64,000 nt of DNA from Paradesertivirga sp966210515 (GTDB lineage: Bacteria > Bacteroidota > Bacteroidia > Sphingobacteriales > Sphingobacteriaceae), in the NCBI GenBank assembly GCA_966210515.1, contig CBIHLM010000006.1, positions 27,874 to 91,873 on the forward strand, in the 5' to 3' direction. A program made the translations under genes and the position numbers. Positions 16,947 to 25,628 of this stretch are shown one piece after another; the first letter of the stretch is position 1; every line of letters starts with the position of its first letter. The notes beneath the pieces are model-generated. The model was not told the origin of the DNA. It worked only from the letters and a program-made list of their open reading frames with translations, and searched no databases.

Positions 16947-17861
16947 ATGTATAAATATCTTAGTCTTGCGGTAGTACTCGCTACATCAATCAACATTCAT
17001 GCTCAAACGGTTATCCCTCTTTACAAGGGAAAAGTACCAAATTCCATTAAACACTCTGAGCAGGAAGTAAAAAATGTTAATGATGCAGGCCAGATCAGAT
17101 ATAGCAAGGTAACTCAACCCACTTTAGAGATTCATCTTCCCGAGGCAGGTAAAGCTAACGGCACTGCTATAGTAATTATACCGGGTGGGGGATATGGAAT
17201 CGTCTCTTATACGAATGAAGGAACTGATATAGCCCGTGAATTTAATAAAATGGGGATAGCCGCATTTATTTTAAAATACCGGTTACCCTCGGATAAAATT
17301 ATGGCAGATAAAACGATCGGCCCTTTACAGGATGCTCAACAAGCTATCAAAACAGTCAGAATGCGAGCCAAAGAATGGGGTGTTGATACTGCGAAGGTAG
17401 GAATTATCGGCTTTTCAGCAGGCGGGCACCTGGCTTCAACAGCTGGCACACACTTTAATAAATCTGTTATCGATAATAAAGAAAAAATAAACTTGCGTCC
17501 TGACTTTATGATATTAATGTACCCTGTTATCAGCTTGACGGAGGAGTTAATGCACAAAGGTTCCCGCGACAATTTGATCGGCTCAAACCCATCAATCCAA
17601 CTTACCAGCCTTTATTCTAACAACACTCAGGTTACTGAAAAAACGCCTCCTACTATTCTTATCCATGCGGGCGATGATAGGACAGTGAAGGTTGAAAATA
17701 GTTTAAGATTCTATGAATCACTTTTAAGATGCGGCGTACCGGCAGAAATGCACATCTATCCCAAAGGTGGTCATGGTTTTGGGGTTAACAACAGGACCAC
17801 TCCTGATAAATGGACTGAAAGAGTTGAAAACTGGTTAAAATCCGGCAATTTCATTCCTTAG
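16947..17861 (+). CDS. Secreted alpha/beta-hydrolase esterase (BD-FAE/acetylxylan esterase-like)
   Basis: 304 residues with a signal peptide (about 1-19, ending INIHAQ). The carbohydrate-esterase type motifs are IIPGGGYGIVSY (oxyanion hole), the nucleophile elbow GFSAGGHLAS, the acid in IHAGDDRTV, and the catalytic histidine in PKGGHGFG. Such enzymes remove acyl groups from plant polysaccharides such as xylan. It is 33 bp downstream of the GH1-like gene and probably co-transcribed, although a TATCTTGC sequence 17 bp before the ATG could be a weak promoter of its own. Confidence 0.82.
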   Translation: MYKYLSLAVVLATSINIHAQTVIPLYKGKVPNSIKHSEQEVKNVNDAGQIRYSKVTQPTLEIHLPEAGKANGTAIVIIPGGGYGIVSYTNEGTDIAREFNKMGIAAFILKYRLPSDKIMADKTIGPLQDAQQAIKTVRMRAKEWGVDTAKVGIIGFSAGGHLASTAGTHFNKSVIDNKEKINLRPDFMILMYPVISLTEELMHKGSRDNLIGSNPSIQLTSLYSNNTQVTEKTPPTILIHAGDDRTVKVENSLRFYESLLRCGVPAEMHIYPKGGHGFGVNNRTTPDKWTERVENWLKSGNFIP

Positions 17862-17869
17862 GGAATAAC

Positions 17870-17910
17870 GGTTAATGTGTAAAAGACAAACTATCTTTTA
17901 CACATTAACC
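17870..17910. terminator. 17-bp perfect inverted repeat between convergent genes, overlapping the pfkB stop
   Basis: 17870-17886 is the perfect reverse complement of 17894-17910, with a 7-nt loop that contains the pfkB stop codon. One arm is the last codons of pfkB. It can act on transcripts from both sides, but neither side is followed by an oligo-U run, so it may block read-through or protect 3' ends rather than work as a classical terminator. Confidence 0.6.
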
Positions 17911-18826
17911 ATTTATACAACCGGAAAACATCTTCTTTTTTAAATAGCTGCGTTCCTGCGTTCATCGTGGCAGCAGAGCCACAAGCCACACCCATTCGGA
18001 CCATTTCAGAATAACTGCCATTGCGGGCCAGAACAGAAACCATTCCGGCCACCATACTATCGCCGGCACCTACTGTGCTTAATTTCTTAACCGTTGGAGC
18101 AGGAATGTATTCCTTTATATCTTCTGTAATTAAATAGGCTCCCTGAGCACCCAGCGAAACAACAATTACTTCAGCCTTCCCTTCTCTAATTAACTGCTGG
18201 GCAGCTTCGTCAGCAGATTCATTATCTAATGTCTCAATACCAACTAAACGACCTAATTCTCCCAGGTTTGGCTTGGCCAGGAAAATTCCCTCTGTCAGCA
18301 CCTCCCGCAGAGCCTCTTCAGAAGTGTCAACAATTAACATGGCTTTTTTTTCTTTTCCTTTTCGAACGATTCTTTTTAAAATCTCCGTTGACATTCCAGG
18401 GGGCAAACTTCCGCTAATTACAATAATCTCCGGAAAAGGATCTAAGCGTTCAAACTCTTTAAAAAACCCCTCCTGTTCGTTATCAGGCATTTCTGATCCT
18501 GGCATTCCGAACCGGTATTGTTGATTTGTAGAACTGGCTACAACTATAAAATTTTCACGCGTTTCAGCAGAAACACTAACGGCATGCTGACTTACTCCTT
18601 CCTGATCTAATAATTCTTCCAATAACTTCCCGGTTCTTCCTCCGGAAGGAAACAAGGCAGTGGAATCAATATCTAACCGCCGCAATGCCCGCGACACATT
18701 AATTCCACCTCCTCCCGGCTCAAATTTTGGCTCAGCGCACCGAAGTTTTTTTTCAGGGACCAGCTGGTCAATAACTGTGCTTTTATCAACGGTAGGATTA
18801 AGAGTTATGGTTAAAATGCGTTTCAT
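17891..18826 (-). CDS. PfkB-family 1-phosphofructokinase-type hexose kinase
   Basis: 311 residues, ribokinase-like. The family signatures are clear: LNPTVDKS at the N-terminus, PGGGGINVSRALRRL (residues about 37-51), VSGSLPPGM in the middle, KPNLGEL, and the catalytic anion hole TVGAGDSMVAGMV with the Asp base near residue 253. This pattern fits 1-phosphofructokinase, 6-phosphofructokinase isozyme II and tagatose-6-phosphate kinase; which one cannot be decided. The gene is convergent with the esterase and shares the hairpin at its stop. Confidence 0.85.
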   Translation of the reverse strand: MKRILTITLNPTVDKSTVIDQLVPEKKLRCAEPKFEPGGGGINVSRALRRLDIDSTALFPSGGRTGKLLEELLDQEGVSQHAVSVSAETRENFIVVASSTNQQYRFGMPGSEMPDNEQEGFFKEFERLDPFPEIIVISGSLPPGMSTEILKRIVRKGKEKKAMLIVDTSEEALREVLTEGIFLAKPNLGELGRLVGIETLDNESADEAAQQLIREGKAEVIVVSLGAQGAYLITEDIKEYIPAPTVKKLSTVGAGDSMVAGMVSVLARNGSYSEMVRMGVACGSAATMNAGTQLFKKEDVFRLYKWLMCKR

Positions 18827-18904
18827 GAAAGTATGAGATTTTAAAAACAGGTTCGAAAACCCTGAAGATTAACGAAATTCACAGGTGTTTGTTCATTATC
18901 CAGG

Positions 18905-18936
18905 TAAAACAAAAGCCCTGCGTGGACAGAGCTTTT
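18905..18936 (-). terminator. Terminator after the M16 peptidase pair
   Basis: On the minus strand AAAAGC...GCTTTT arms (18931-18936 with 18911-18916) are extended inward by CTG/CAG, and TTTT follows. It lies just past the stop of the second M16 gene and ends that two-gene unit. Confidence 0.7.
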
Positions 18937-18943
18937 GACACCA

Positions 18944-20245
18944 TTATAGTGTATTTTTAAATGCCGATGCGGCTTCATCCGCCAATTTCTTATCACCCAG
19001 ATAACTCCATCGTATTGTGTTGACATATTTCTTCAACACCGCATTCATTTGTGTTAAGGTTACTTTAGTAATTCGTTCGGCAGTTTCATCGGCAATACGC
19101 CAATCACCCAAAATTTCCGCGCTCCCTAAGCTTGCTGCAATGGCTTCTGTGCTCTCTTCCTTCATGTAATTATTGGTAATAAAGCCACTCTTTCCCGAAG
19201 CAAGCTCTTCCTCAGAAAATCCGTTATCTCTCAAATCTTTAAGCTCATCAATCATTACCTCTACAGCAGCCTTTGGATCCGTAGTACTAACATACATTAC
19301 CGCATACGGCATTAAACGGTTTACACTATGAGCATAGGGAGCATATGATAAATTACGATTTGTTCTGATTTCCCGGAACAAGCGATTGCTCAAAGCAGAA
19401 ATAGCAAGTCGGTACGGCAAATAATCACTGCTCGAAACAGCCGGTGCATTTATACTTCCGGTGATATAATTTGTAGCTAAAACACGCTCTTCTAACAACA
19501 CCTCCGCTGTGGCTGAGACGGGCATCGAATACAGTGCTGGCTTATAGGCCTTAACGGGAACAGTTGCAAATGAAGCGGTAATACGTTTTATAATTTCTTC
19601 TTTAGAAATCTTTCCAACAACCACAATAAACATACGTTTCTTGTTAAGTAACTTGTTAAAATAGTAATCTTTTACCTCAGCTGATGTAAGCTTACTTAAA
19701 GTTTCTACATCGCCCGAAGGATCTACCGCATAAGGAGTTCCTTTAAAAGCGTTTTTTATTGTCAATTGTTCAATCCGGTCATCCGGATCAGATTCTGATT
19801 GCTTTATCCCCGAAATCATTTTTTCCTTTAGCATTTCAAACTCTTTTTCCTCAAACACAGGATTCACGACAGCGTCCGCAAATAAGCCCCAACCTTCATT
19901 AAAAAACTTTGAAATACAGGTCATGCTGATTGTTCCGTTGTCGTAACCAGATGAGCCGCTTACCTCAAGCCCAAAAGCATCTTCCCTATCCTTAAAAACA
20001 TCTTTATTATATTTTTTCGTTCCGCACTCAGTTGTTGATGCTAAGGCAAGTTGTTCTATTCCTGCTTTACCAGCCGGATAATTTGTAACCCCGCCCCTGA
20101 AATACATGCTTACGTTGATAATCTCCTTTTGCGTGGGCTTCATAATTACTTTAATGCCTGCTACCTCGAAAGAAGTTGCCTTCGGCTGCGCAGAAACTCC
20201 AAGTGTTATGAATAATATATATACACTAAATACAAAACGTTTCAT
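18944..20245 (-). CDS. M16 peptidase-family protein without the zinc motif (partner subunit)
   Basis: 433 residues with a signal peptide (MKRFVFSVYILFITLGVSAQ). It has the M16 fold (ISMTCISKFFNEGWGLFADAV, RLFREIRTNRNLSYAPYAH), but the HxxEH zinc site is absent: the corresponding region reads AGIEQLALASTTECG. In two-subunit M16B enzymes one subunit is catalytic and the other supplies the R/Y substrate-binding pair, which is consistent with RNLSYAPY here. It follows the active M16 gene by 18 bp. I infer that the two form a heterodimeric periplasmic peptidase. Confidence 0.88.
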   Translation of the reverse strand: MKRFVFSVYILFITLGVSAQPKATSFEVAGIKVIMKPTQKEIINVSMYFRGGVTNYPAGKAGIEQLALASTTECGTKKYNKDVFKDREDAFGLEVSGSSGYDNGTISMTCISKFFNEGWGLFADAVVNPVFEEKEFEMLKEKMISGIKQSESDPDDRIEQLTIKNAFKGTPYAVDPSGDVETLSKLTSAEVKDYYFNKLLNKKRMFIVVVGKISKEEIIKRITASFATVPVKAYKPALYSMPVSATAEVLLEERVLATNYITGSINAPAVSSSDYLPYRLAISALSNRLFREIRTNRNLSYAPYAHSVNRLMPYAVMYVSTTDPKAAVEVMIDELKDLRDNGFSEEELASGKSGFITNNYMKEESTEAIAASLGSAEILGDWRIADETAERITKVTLTQMNAVLKKYVNTIRWSYLGDKKLADEAASAFKNTL

Positions 20246-20263
20246 AAATATTATTTCTCTTGT

Positions 20264-21640
20264 TTATTTGAAGAATTCTTCGGGTTTTAACTCTGCTTTC
20301 ATCGGAGCACTAATAAGCATCCCGGCAGCATAAGGTTTATTTTTAATATACTTTTTAACGTATTGCTGTAAATCTGCACGATTAACTTTCCTCAAATTTT
20401 CAAGATAAGTGGTTAGATAATCGATAGAAGCAGATGCCCACCAAAAAGAAATGGTATGTATAAAGTTTGATGTTATCTCCTCGTCTTTTACCTGACTGAT
20501 TTCCAGCATACGCTTTGCCGTTTCGATTTGTTCATCGGTTAGGTAGGTATCAGTATCCCAAAGAGCAATTTGTCGCTTTACTTCCGCGGTACATTCTTTT
20601 ATTTTGGACGGATTGGGCACCACGAATACACTGATAGGCCCGGTATGCTTTTGGGTCAAATAACCAATGTTCACCTGCAAAGCCAAACCTGCATCTACCA
20701 GAGCTTTACTAAACTTTGAAGAATTTTGATTAATGATAAAAGAAAACACATCTGCGGCATAGGTTGCAGGTAAATCATTCCTTGTATCCGGCCCCTGCCA
20801 ATTCATCATAATAAACGGCACTCGAGAAAGATCCGACTCAACAATAAAATGTTCGGTCTTTGTTAAAGGCTTAAACTCCGGAACCGGCCATTTTTGTGCC
20901 GGATCAAAACCCGCGGGCTTCCAGTCTGCAAAAATTGCTTCTGTTTGTTTAAAAACGTCTTCGTGCTTTACATCTCCGGCTATGGTTAACAATGAATTAT
21001 CCGGCCAATAGTATTTATTCTTTATGGTGTCCATCTGCGCCGGCGTTGCCGAACGGATGATATCATGATTTCCAATCACATTCTTTCTGCTGTAAAGATC
21101 GCCCCATAGCTTTTTATTCATTTCATCAAACAGAGCAAAATATGGATTAGACTCGTTACGCTGAAACTCGCCGTCGACTACCACATTCTCCTTTTTCATC
21201 TCTTCAGCATCGAATTTGGGATATCTTATTGCTGAATTCATAAACTCCAAACCATGCTGAAGATTGAACTTCGGGAGGGTAAAATAATAGTTCACCAGCT
21301 CCTGCGACGTGGTTCCATTAAAACTAATTCCTAATTCGCTTACCCTATTAAGAAAGGCTTCCTGACTGGGATAATCTTTATTTGCCTTGAAAAACATGTG
21401 CTCGTATAAATGACTGAGCCCATTATACTGTGGAGGTTCAGTATAGGAGCCATTCTTTACAGCAATTTCGATCGTCGCCAAAGGGACGCTGTTATCCTCT
21501 AAAACCAATACATCCAAGCCGTTTGAAAGCTTCTTAAAGAACATATTGGAAGGTAACTTGACTTTCGGAGTTGTAGGCTGCGCCTGCGCGGTTTCAAGTA
21601 GAAAGCAGGCAATAATCAGGTATAAAATTTTTTTTATCAT
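20264..21640 (-). CDS. M16-family zinc peptidase (catalytic subunit)
   Basis: 458 residues with a signal peptide (MIKKILYLIIACFLLETAQAQ). The inverted zinc motif HxxEH is intact as HLYEH near residue 77, and a downstream glutamate is expected near EEMKKENVVVDGE about 75 residues later. Secreted or periplasmic peptide degradation is the likely role. First gene of a two-gene unit with the non-catalytic partner. Confidence 0.9.
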   Translation of the reverse strand: MIKKILYLIIACFLLETAQAQPTTPKVKLPSNMFFKKLSNGLDVLVLEDNSVPLATIEIAVKNGSYTEPPQYNGLSHLYEHMFFKANKDYPSQEAFLNRVSELGISFNGTTSQELVNYYFTLPKFNLQHGLEFMNSAIRYPKFDAEEMKKENVVVDGEFQRNESNPYFALFDEMNKKLWGDLYSRKNVIGNHDIIRSATPAQMDTIKNKYYWPDNSLLTIAGDVKHEDVFKQTEAIFADWKPAGFDPAQKWPVPEFKPLTKTEHFIVESDLSRVPFIMMNWQGPDTRNDLPATYAADVFSFIINQNSSKFSKALVDAGLALQVNIGYLTQKHTGPISVFVVPNPSKIKECTAEVKRQIALWDTDTYLTDEQIETAKRMLEISQVKDEEITSNFIHTISFWWASASIDYLTTYLENLRKVNRADLQQYVKKYIKNKPYAAGMLISAPMKAELKPEEFFK

Positions 21641-21722
21641 CTATCGGTAATGCTTGGGAGTAAATATATCAGAAAAATCAAAAAACTTCTTCTTCATATT
21701 CTATTTATAATAGAAACAGTAT

Positions 21723-21980
21723 ATGAAACTAAACGAAGATTTGTTGAAAATATTAAGTAAGACTTATGCAAACTCGAGTTTAATAAACAGCTCCTATAAA
21801 AACAATGACATCTCATTTAAAACAGATAATGATGGTAATCCGATTGTATTTTTCATTGGAAAGAGACGGGAAGATGGCACCATCAAAGGCGAAAGATATG
21901 CAAGAACCTTAAAAATTGATAAGGATGGCCGTATTACAAAAGACCATTGGGAGCTAAAAGGTAAAGCTGGCGGGAGGTAA
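21723..21980 (+). CDS. Small hypothetical protein
   Basis: 85 residues, unrecognised. Hydrophilic, mixed alpha/beta in appearance: a helical start (LNEDLLKILSKTY), then strands such as DISFKTDNDGNPIVFFIGKR and GERYARTLKIDKDGRITKDHW. No signal peptide or membrane segment. It reads as a genuine protein (balanced composition, no low complexity). It is divergent from the M16 operon and 59 bp upstream of a CinA-like gene, so the two may be co-transcribed. Confidence 0.6.
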   Translation: MKLNEDLLKILSKTYANSSLINSSYKNNDISFKTDNDGNPIVFFIGKRREDGTIKGERYARTLKIDKDGRITKDHWELKGKAGGR

Positions 21981-22039
21981 TAAACTTGTAGGATAAAACT
22001 ATTAGAAGAGAGAGGTGTTAGAAAAATAAAATTAGAATT

Positions 22040-22519
22040 ATGCCCGCCAAATCCGTTATTGCTTGTTGCCACACTATCTTAGCAAAAGATCTGACTATAG
22101 CCTTTGTTGAAAGCGCAACTACCGGCAAGTTAATCTATGATTTCACGTCAGTGCCCGATTGCGGTCAAATTGTAAAAGGTAGTATTGTTTGTTATGATCG
22201 CAGTGTAAAAGAGAACTTGCTAAAGGTTCCTTCCCAAATTATTGATAAATACTCGGCCGAATCTCCTGAGGTTACCCAGCTATTAGCTGAAGGGGCTAAA
22301 GAACTAATACAAGCGGATATTATCGTTTCGGTGACAGGTTTAACTTCGCCCGGCGGAAGTGAAACCGACTCGAAACCGGTGGGCACGATGTTCGTCCATG
22401 CAATTATAAACGATAATGCCTGGAAAACATCTTTGCTTTTTGAAGGAACGCCGGATGAAATAGTCGAGCAGACGATTGACGCAATTGCCAGCCTGCTATT
22501 AGAAGAATTAACAAACTAA
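22040..22519 (+). CDS. CinA C-terminal domain protein (nicotinamide-nucleotide amidohydrolase type)
   Basis: 159 residues, the stand-alone CinA C-terminal domain (PncC type). This family deamidates nicotinamide mononucleotide to nicotinic acid mononucleotide in pyridine nucleotide recycling. Recognisable parts: TIAFVESATTGKL, VKGSIVCYDRSVKENLL, and SVTGLTSPGGSETDSKPVGTMF. The usual ES(C/A)TGG motif reads ESATTG, so activity should not be assumed. Confidence 0.85.
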   Translation: MPAKSVIACCHTILAKDLTIAFVESATTGKLIYDFTSVPDCGQIVKGSIVCYDRSVKENLLKVPSQIIDKYSAESPEVTQLLAEGAKELIQADIIVSVTGLTSPGGSETDSKPVGTMFVHAIINDNAWKTSLLFEGTPDEIVEQTIDAIASLLLEELTN

Positions 22520-22531
22520 AGTATAAAAAAA

Positions 22532-22557
22532 GGAGCAAATCTTTAAGATTTTGCTCC
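22532..22557 (-). terminator. Hairpin terminator between cinA-like gene and the small minus-strand gene
   Basis: Stem GGAGCAAA/TTTGCTCC with an inner TCT/AGA extension. Toward the minus strand it is followed by seven T residues (plus-strand A run 22525-22531), making a strong intrinsic terminator in that direction. Toward plus the tract is weaker (CTTTGCTTT). The stem contains the stop codon of the 55-residue minus-strand gene. Confidence 0.75.
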
Positions 22558-22710
22558 CTTTGCTTTAATAGTTCTTTTCGGATGTCCATCGACTTTATCT
22601 ACACCAAACCAACTGTTATGTGCTTTGTATGTTGAAGGCGGAGTATCTCGTATTGAGTCTGTCGGAGCCAGTTTCATTAAATTTTCTAAGGTAGGATCAA
22701 AATTTCTCAT
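22543..22710 (-). CDS. Small hypothetical protein, 55 residues
   Basis: ATG 22710 to TAA 22543. The product starts MRNFDPTLENLMKLAPTD, continues through an aromatic centre (NSWFGVDKVDGHP) and ends basic (KRTIKAKGAKS). No signal peptide, membrane segment or known motif. Support for a real gene: sensible composition, a strong intrinsic terminator oriented for this strand exactly at its stop codon, and otherwise unexplained space between cinA and the dCMP deaminase. Start assignment is tentative since no ribosome-binding site is visible. Confidence 0.5.
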   Translation of the reverse strand: MRNFDPTLENLMKLAPTDSIRDTPPSTYKAHNSWFGVDKVDGHPKRTIKAKGAKS

Positions 22711-22987
22711 AGCTTAATACGTGATGTTATAATTGCGAAAACCGCAACACTGCCAATAAAGCAATAAGCGTTCCGAAAGCCCTTTTAGAAAGGCCAAATC
22801 CAACCGAAGATAATCCAGAGAGGGATTTTAAGCTGTATTAAGGTTTTTCATACCCCTAAACATCGAAAATTTTTCAAAAAATAAATACATGAAAGTATTG
22901 ATTTAATTTAATGTTTAAACATTTGTCTGCGAAAGCATACGCATTTCATAAAAAAGTATACATTGTCTTAAAAATCAGGCAATTATA

Positions 22988-23446
22988 CTAAAACTCAGAT
23001 CTTACTGCTTCGACTCCGAATTTATTAAGAAAGTCTACTCCTTCGTCAGAAGGCAGGCCCTTATAATTTGCGTATGAGTTTTTATAAAACACTTTTTTCA
23101 CTCCGGATGAGAAGATAATCCTGGCACAAGGCAGACAGGGTGAAAGTGTTAGGTACAAAGTAGAACCGTGTAAATCAGCTCCATTCTTCACCGCATAAAG
23201 AATAGCATTTTCCTCGGCATGCAGAGCCAGCGAACAACTCCCCCTTGCATCTCTGGGGCAACCTGTTTCAGGCCATTCCTCATCACAATTATGTGTTCCT
23301 GCAGGCGGACCATTATAACCTATGGAAATAATTCTGGTTTCCTTGGCGAGAACAGCCCCAACCTGAGCCTTCACGCAATGCGAGCGCTTGGCAAGGTCGG
23401 AGGCAAGATTCATGAAAATGGTATCGAAACTGGGTTTTTGAGTCAT
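22988..23446 (-). CDS. Deoxycytidylate (dCMP) deaminase family protein
   Basis: 152 residues. Zinc-dependent deaminase that converts dCMP to dUMP for dTTP synthesis. The metal and catalytic residues are visible as HAEEN (His76, Glu78) and SPCLPCARI (Cys104, Cys107). Extra cysteines and histidine in GTHNCDEEWPETGC fit the ComEB/dCMP deaminase subgroup with a second metal site. It starts 15 bp after an MFS transporter gene on the same strand. The 277 bp downstream (22711-22987) are non-coding and contain a 14-bp palindrome at 22910-22923. Confidence 0.88.
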   Translation of the reverse strand: MTQKPSFDTIFMNLASDLAKRSHCVKAQVGAVLAKETRIISIGYNGPPAGTHNCDEEWPETGCPRDARGSCSLALHAEENAILYAVKNGADLHGSTLYLTLSPCLPCARIIFSSGVKKVFYKNSYANYKGLPSDEGVDFLNKFGVEAVRSEF

Positions 23447-23461
23447 TAAATTGAAAAAATA

Positions 23462-24742
23462 TTATTTCTGCGAAATTACACCAACTTTATGTCCCGCAAT
23501 AGAATAATACAGAATAAATAAATAACAAGGCGCCATGACACCAAAAAATACCCATTGAAAATCATAGGCCTCTTTAAAATGCCCGAAGATCAAAGGCAAA
23601 ATTGCGCCTCCTGCAATCCCCATAATCAAAAAAGCAGAACCCATTTCGGTAAACTTTCCCAGTCCTCTGATCGCCATTGGAAAGATTGCCGGCCACATTA
23701 AAGCATTTGCCAAACCTAAAGCGGCAACAAAACCAACCGAAACGTATCCCTCAGTAAGTAAAGCCCCTGTGGTGAAAATAATTCCGACGATTGCCGATAT
23801 CTTTAAACCAGTTTCCTGACTTATATATTTGGGAATGGTTATTATGCCAATAATATACCCCACGAGCATGGCCACAAGAGTAAAAGACGTATAGTACTTT
23901 GTTTCGTCCAATGGGATACCAAAGCTCTTGCCGTAAATTCCGATCGCATCTCCGGCCATTACTTCGACCCCCACATAAAGAAACAAACATAAAACACCCA
24001 GCATGAGATGAGGAAATTGCAGTGCACTCGATTTCCCGGCGGCCAAAGACTTACCCTCGGGCTGAGCATTAGCCGTAGAAGCATCGATATCAGGCAAAGA
24101 AGATTTACTGATCCATAAGGCTAAGAATAATAAGGAAACTGCAATTATTATATACGGGGTAATTACCCGGCCGGCCAATTCATCCAGTAAAGCATTTTTA
24201 CTTTGCAGATTTGTAGCAGAAATAATCCTGGTTTCTAAGGCAGTGGCGTCCTTTAAAACAATCGCCCCCAGAATTAATGGACTAAGTATACCGGCAACCT
24301 TATTGCAAATACCCATTATACTAATTCGCTGGGCTGCACTTTCGATAGGACCTACGATACTGATATATGGATTTGATGCTGTTTGTAAAATAGACAATCC
24401 AGCACCCTGTACAAACAATCCTGTTAAAAAAAGAGCAAAACTCCTGGAGTTTGCAGCGGGAACAAAGACAATCGCACCTATAGCCATTACTACTAACCCG
24501 AGTGCCATTCCTCGCTTCATGCCTGTTTTCTTTAATATCCACGAAGAGGGTACGGCAAGGAAAAAATATGCCATGTAGAATGCGAAGGTCACAAAAAAAG
24601 CCTGCGTGTCGGTTTCAAGATTGCATGCAAGCTTTAAAAAAGGAATAAGCGTTCCGTTTAACCACGTAACAAATCCGAATATAAAAAACAATATTCCGAT
24701 AATAACAATTGGCTTAGAGGAGTTTACAGGTTTGTCATGCAT
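23462..24742 (-). CDS. FucP-like sugar MFS transporter
   Basis: 426 residues with about 12 hydrophobic segments. The N-terminal FFIFGFVTWLNGTLIPFLK and the later QTASNPYISIVGP belong to the FucP/NagP group of sugar:proton symporters common in Bacteroidota (fucose, N-acetylglucosamine, glucose/galactose). The exact sugar is unknown. A central cytoplasmic loop (about 210-235) separates two six-helix halves. It is upstream of the dCMP deaminase with a 15-bp gap; a functional link is not evident. Confidence 0.88.
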   Translation of the reverse strand: MHDKPVNSSKPIVIIGILFFIFGFVTWLNGTLIPFLKLACNLETDTQAFFVTFAFYMAYFFLAVPSSWILKKTGMKRGMALGLVVMAIGAIVFVPAANSRSFALFLTGLFVQGAGLSILQTASNPYISIVGPIESAAQRISIMGICNKVAGILSPLILGAIVLKDATALETRIISATNLQSKNALLDELAGRVITPYIIIAVSLLFLALWISKSSLPDIDASTANAQPEGKSLAAGKSSALQFPHLMLGVLCLFLYVGVEVMAGDAIGIYGKSFGIPLDETKYYTSFTLVAMLVGYIIGIITIPKYISQETGLKISAIVGIIFTTGALLTEGYVSVGFVAALGLANALMWPAIFPMAIRGLGKFTEMGSAFLIMGIAGGAILPLIFGHFKEAYDFQWVFFGVMAPCYLFILYYSIAGHKVGVISQK

Positions 24743-24939
24743 AATTGGTCGATATTTTAAAAATTACAAGATAACGGAAAGGCGTAACATCTGCAATAAA
24801 CTTATTTCTTGCCGAACATTTTTGCGTGTTTATACTTATATTATAAAATTGATGTTTTATAAAGAGGGTAATCTGTTATATAAACCGACAGAATTTTCCT
24901 TTAATTTGCATTTCGCAACATTCTGAAAAGAATACATTC

Positions 24940-25569
24940 ATGCTTGAACTAATTATATCAGGAATAGGGTTAGGCATCGTGCTCTCATTTGTTACGGGGC
25001 CTGTCTTTTTTGCACTTATAAAGACCAGCATTGAAAAAGGCTTTCATGCAGGAATGTGGCTTGCAGCCGGTGTGGTATTAAGTGATCTTATTTACATTAT
25101 TCTTACGATTTACGGTTCCTCGTTTATCCAGGTAGAAAACAGCTATAAAGTTCCGATAGGAGTTACGGGAAGTGTAATTCTCTTAGGAATCGGCCTTTAC
25201 TATTTTTTTAAAAAGGTCAAAATCAATCATGAAAATATAAACTGTAAAAAACGCAATACAGGCTATTTCTTTAAGGGATTTTTGATGTGTATTTTCAATC
25301 CCTCGATGTTTCTGTATTGGGTTAGTGTAACAAGCGGATTCATTTCTATGCATGGTCAGCTAGACACCAGCGAAATATTACCATTTTTCGGATCCATTCT
25401 GATTACTCAGTTTAGCATGGATACCGTTAAAGCCTATTATTCTAATAAACTGCGCTACCGGATAAAGGAAAATACAATGGTGATGCTGAACCGTACGGCG
25501 GGTGCCCTGATAATAATTTTCGCTCTTAAGCTAATTTACAACCTGGTATTTACTCACTCGATCTTATAA
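24940..25569 (+). CDS. LysE-family translocator
   Basis: 209 residues, about six transmembrane helices. The family start IGLGIVLSFVTGPVFFALIKTSIEKGFHAG is characteristic of LysE/RhtB exporters, which remove amino acids or similar small molecules. A positively charged loop (about 90-105) follows the third helix. The cargo cannot be told. A near-consensus -7 box TTAATTTG lies at 24901-24908. It is convergent with the PurF-type gene. Confidence 0.85.
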   Translation: MLELIISGIGLGIVLSFVTGPVFFALIKTSIEKGFHAGMWLAAGVVLSDLIYIILTIYGSSFIQVENSYKVPIGVTGSVILLGIGLYYFFKKVKINHENINCKKRNTGYFFKGFLMCIFNPSMFLYWVSVTSGFISMHGQLDTSEILPFFGSILITQFSMDTVKAYYSNKLRYRIKENTMVMLNRTAGALIIIFALKLIYNLVFTHSIL

Positions 25570-25628
25570 GTAAAAGAGAAAAAGGATAAAATATATCGAA
25601 TATTGATTCATTCCATCCTTCTTTAATC

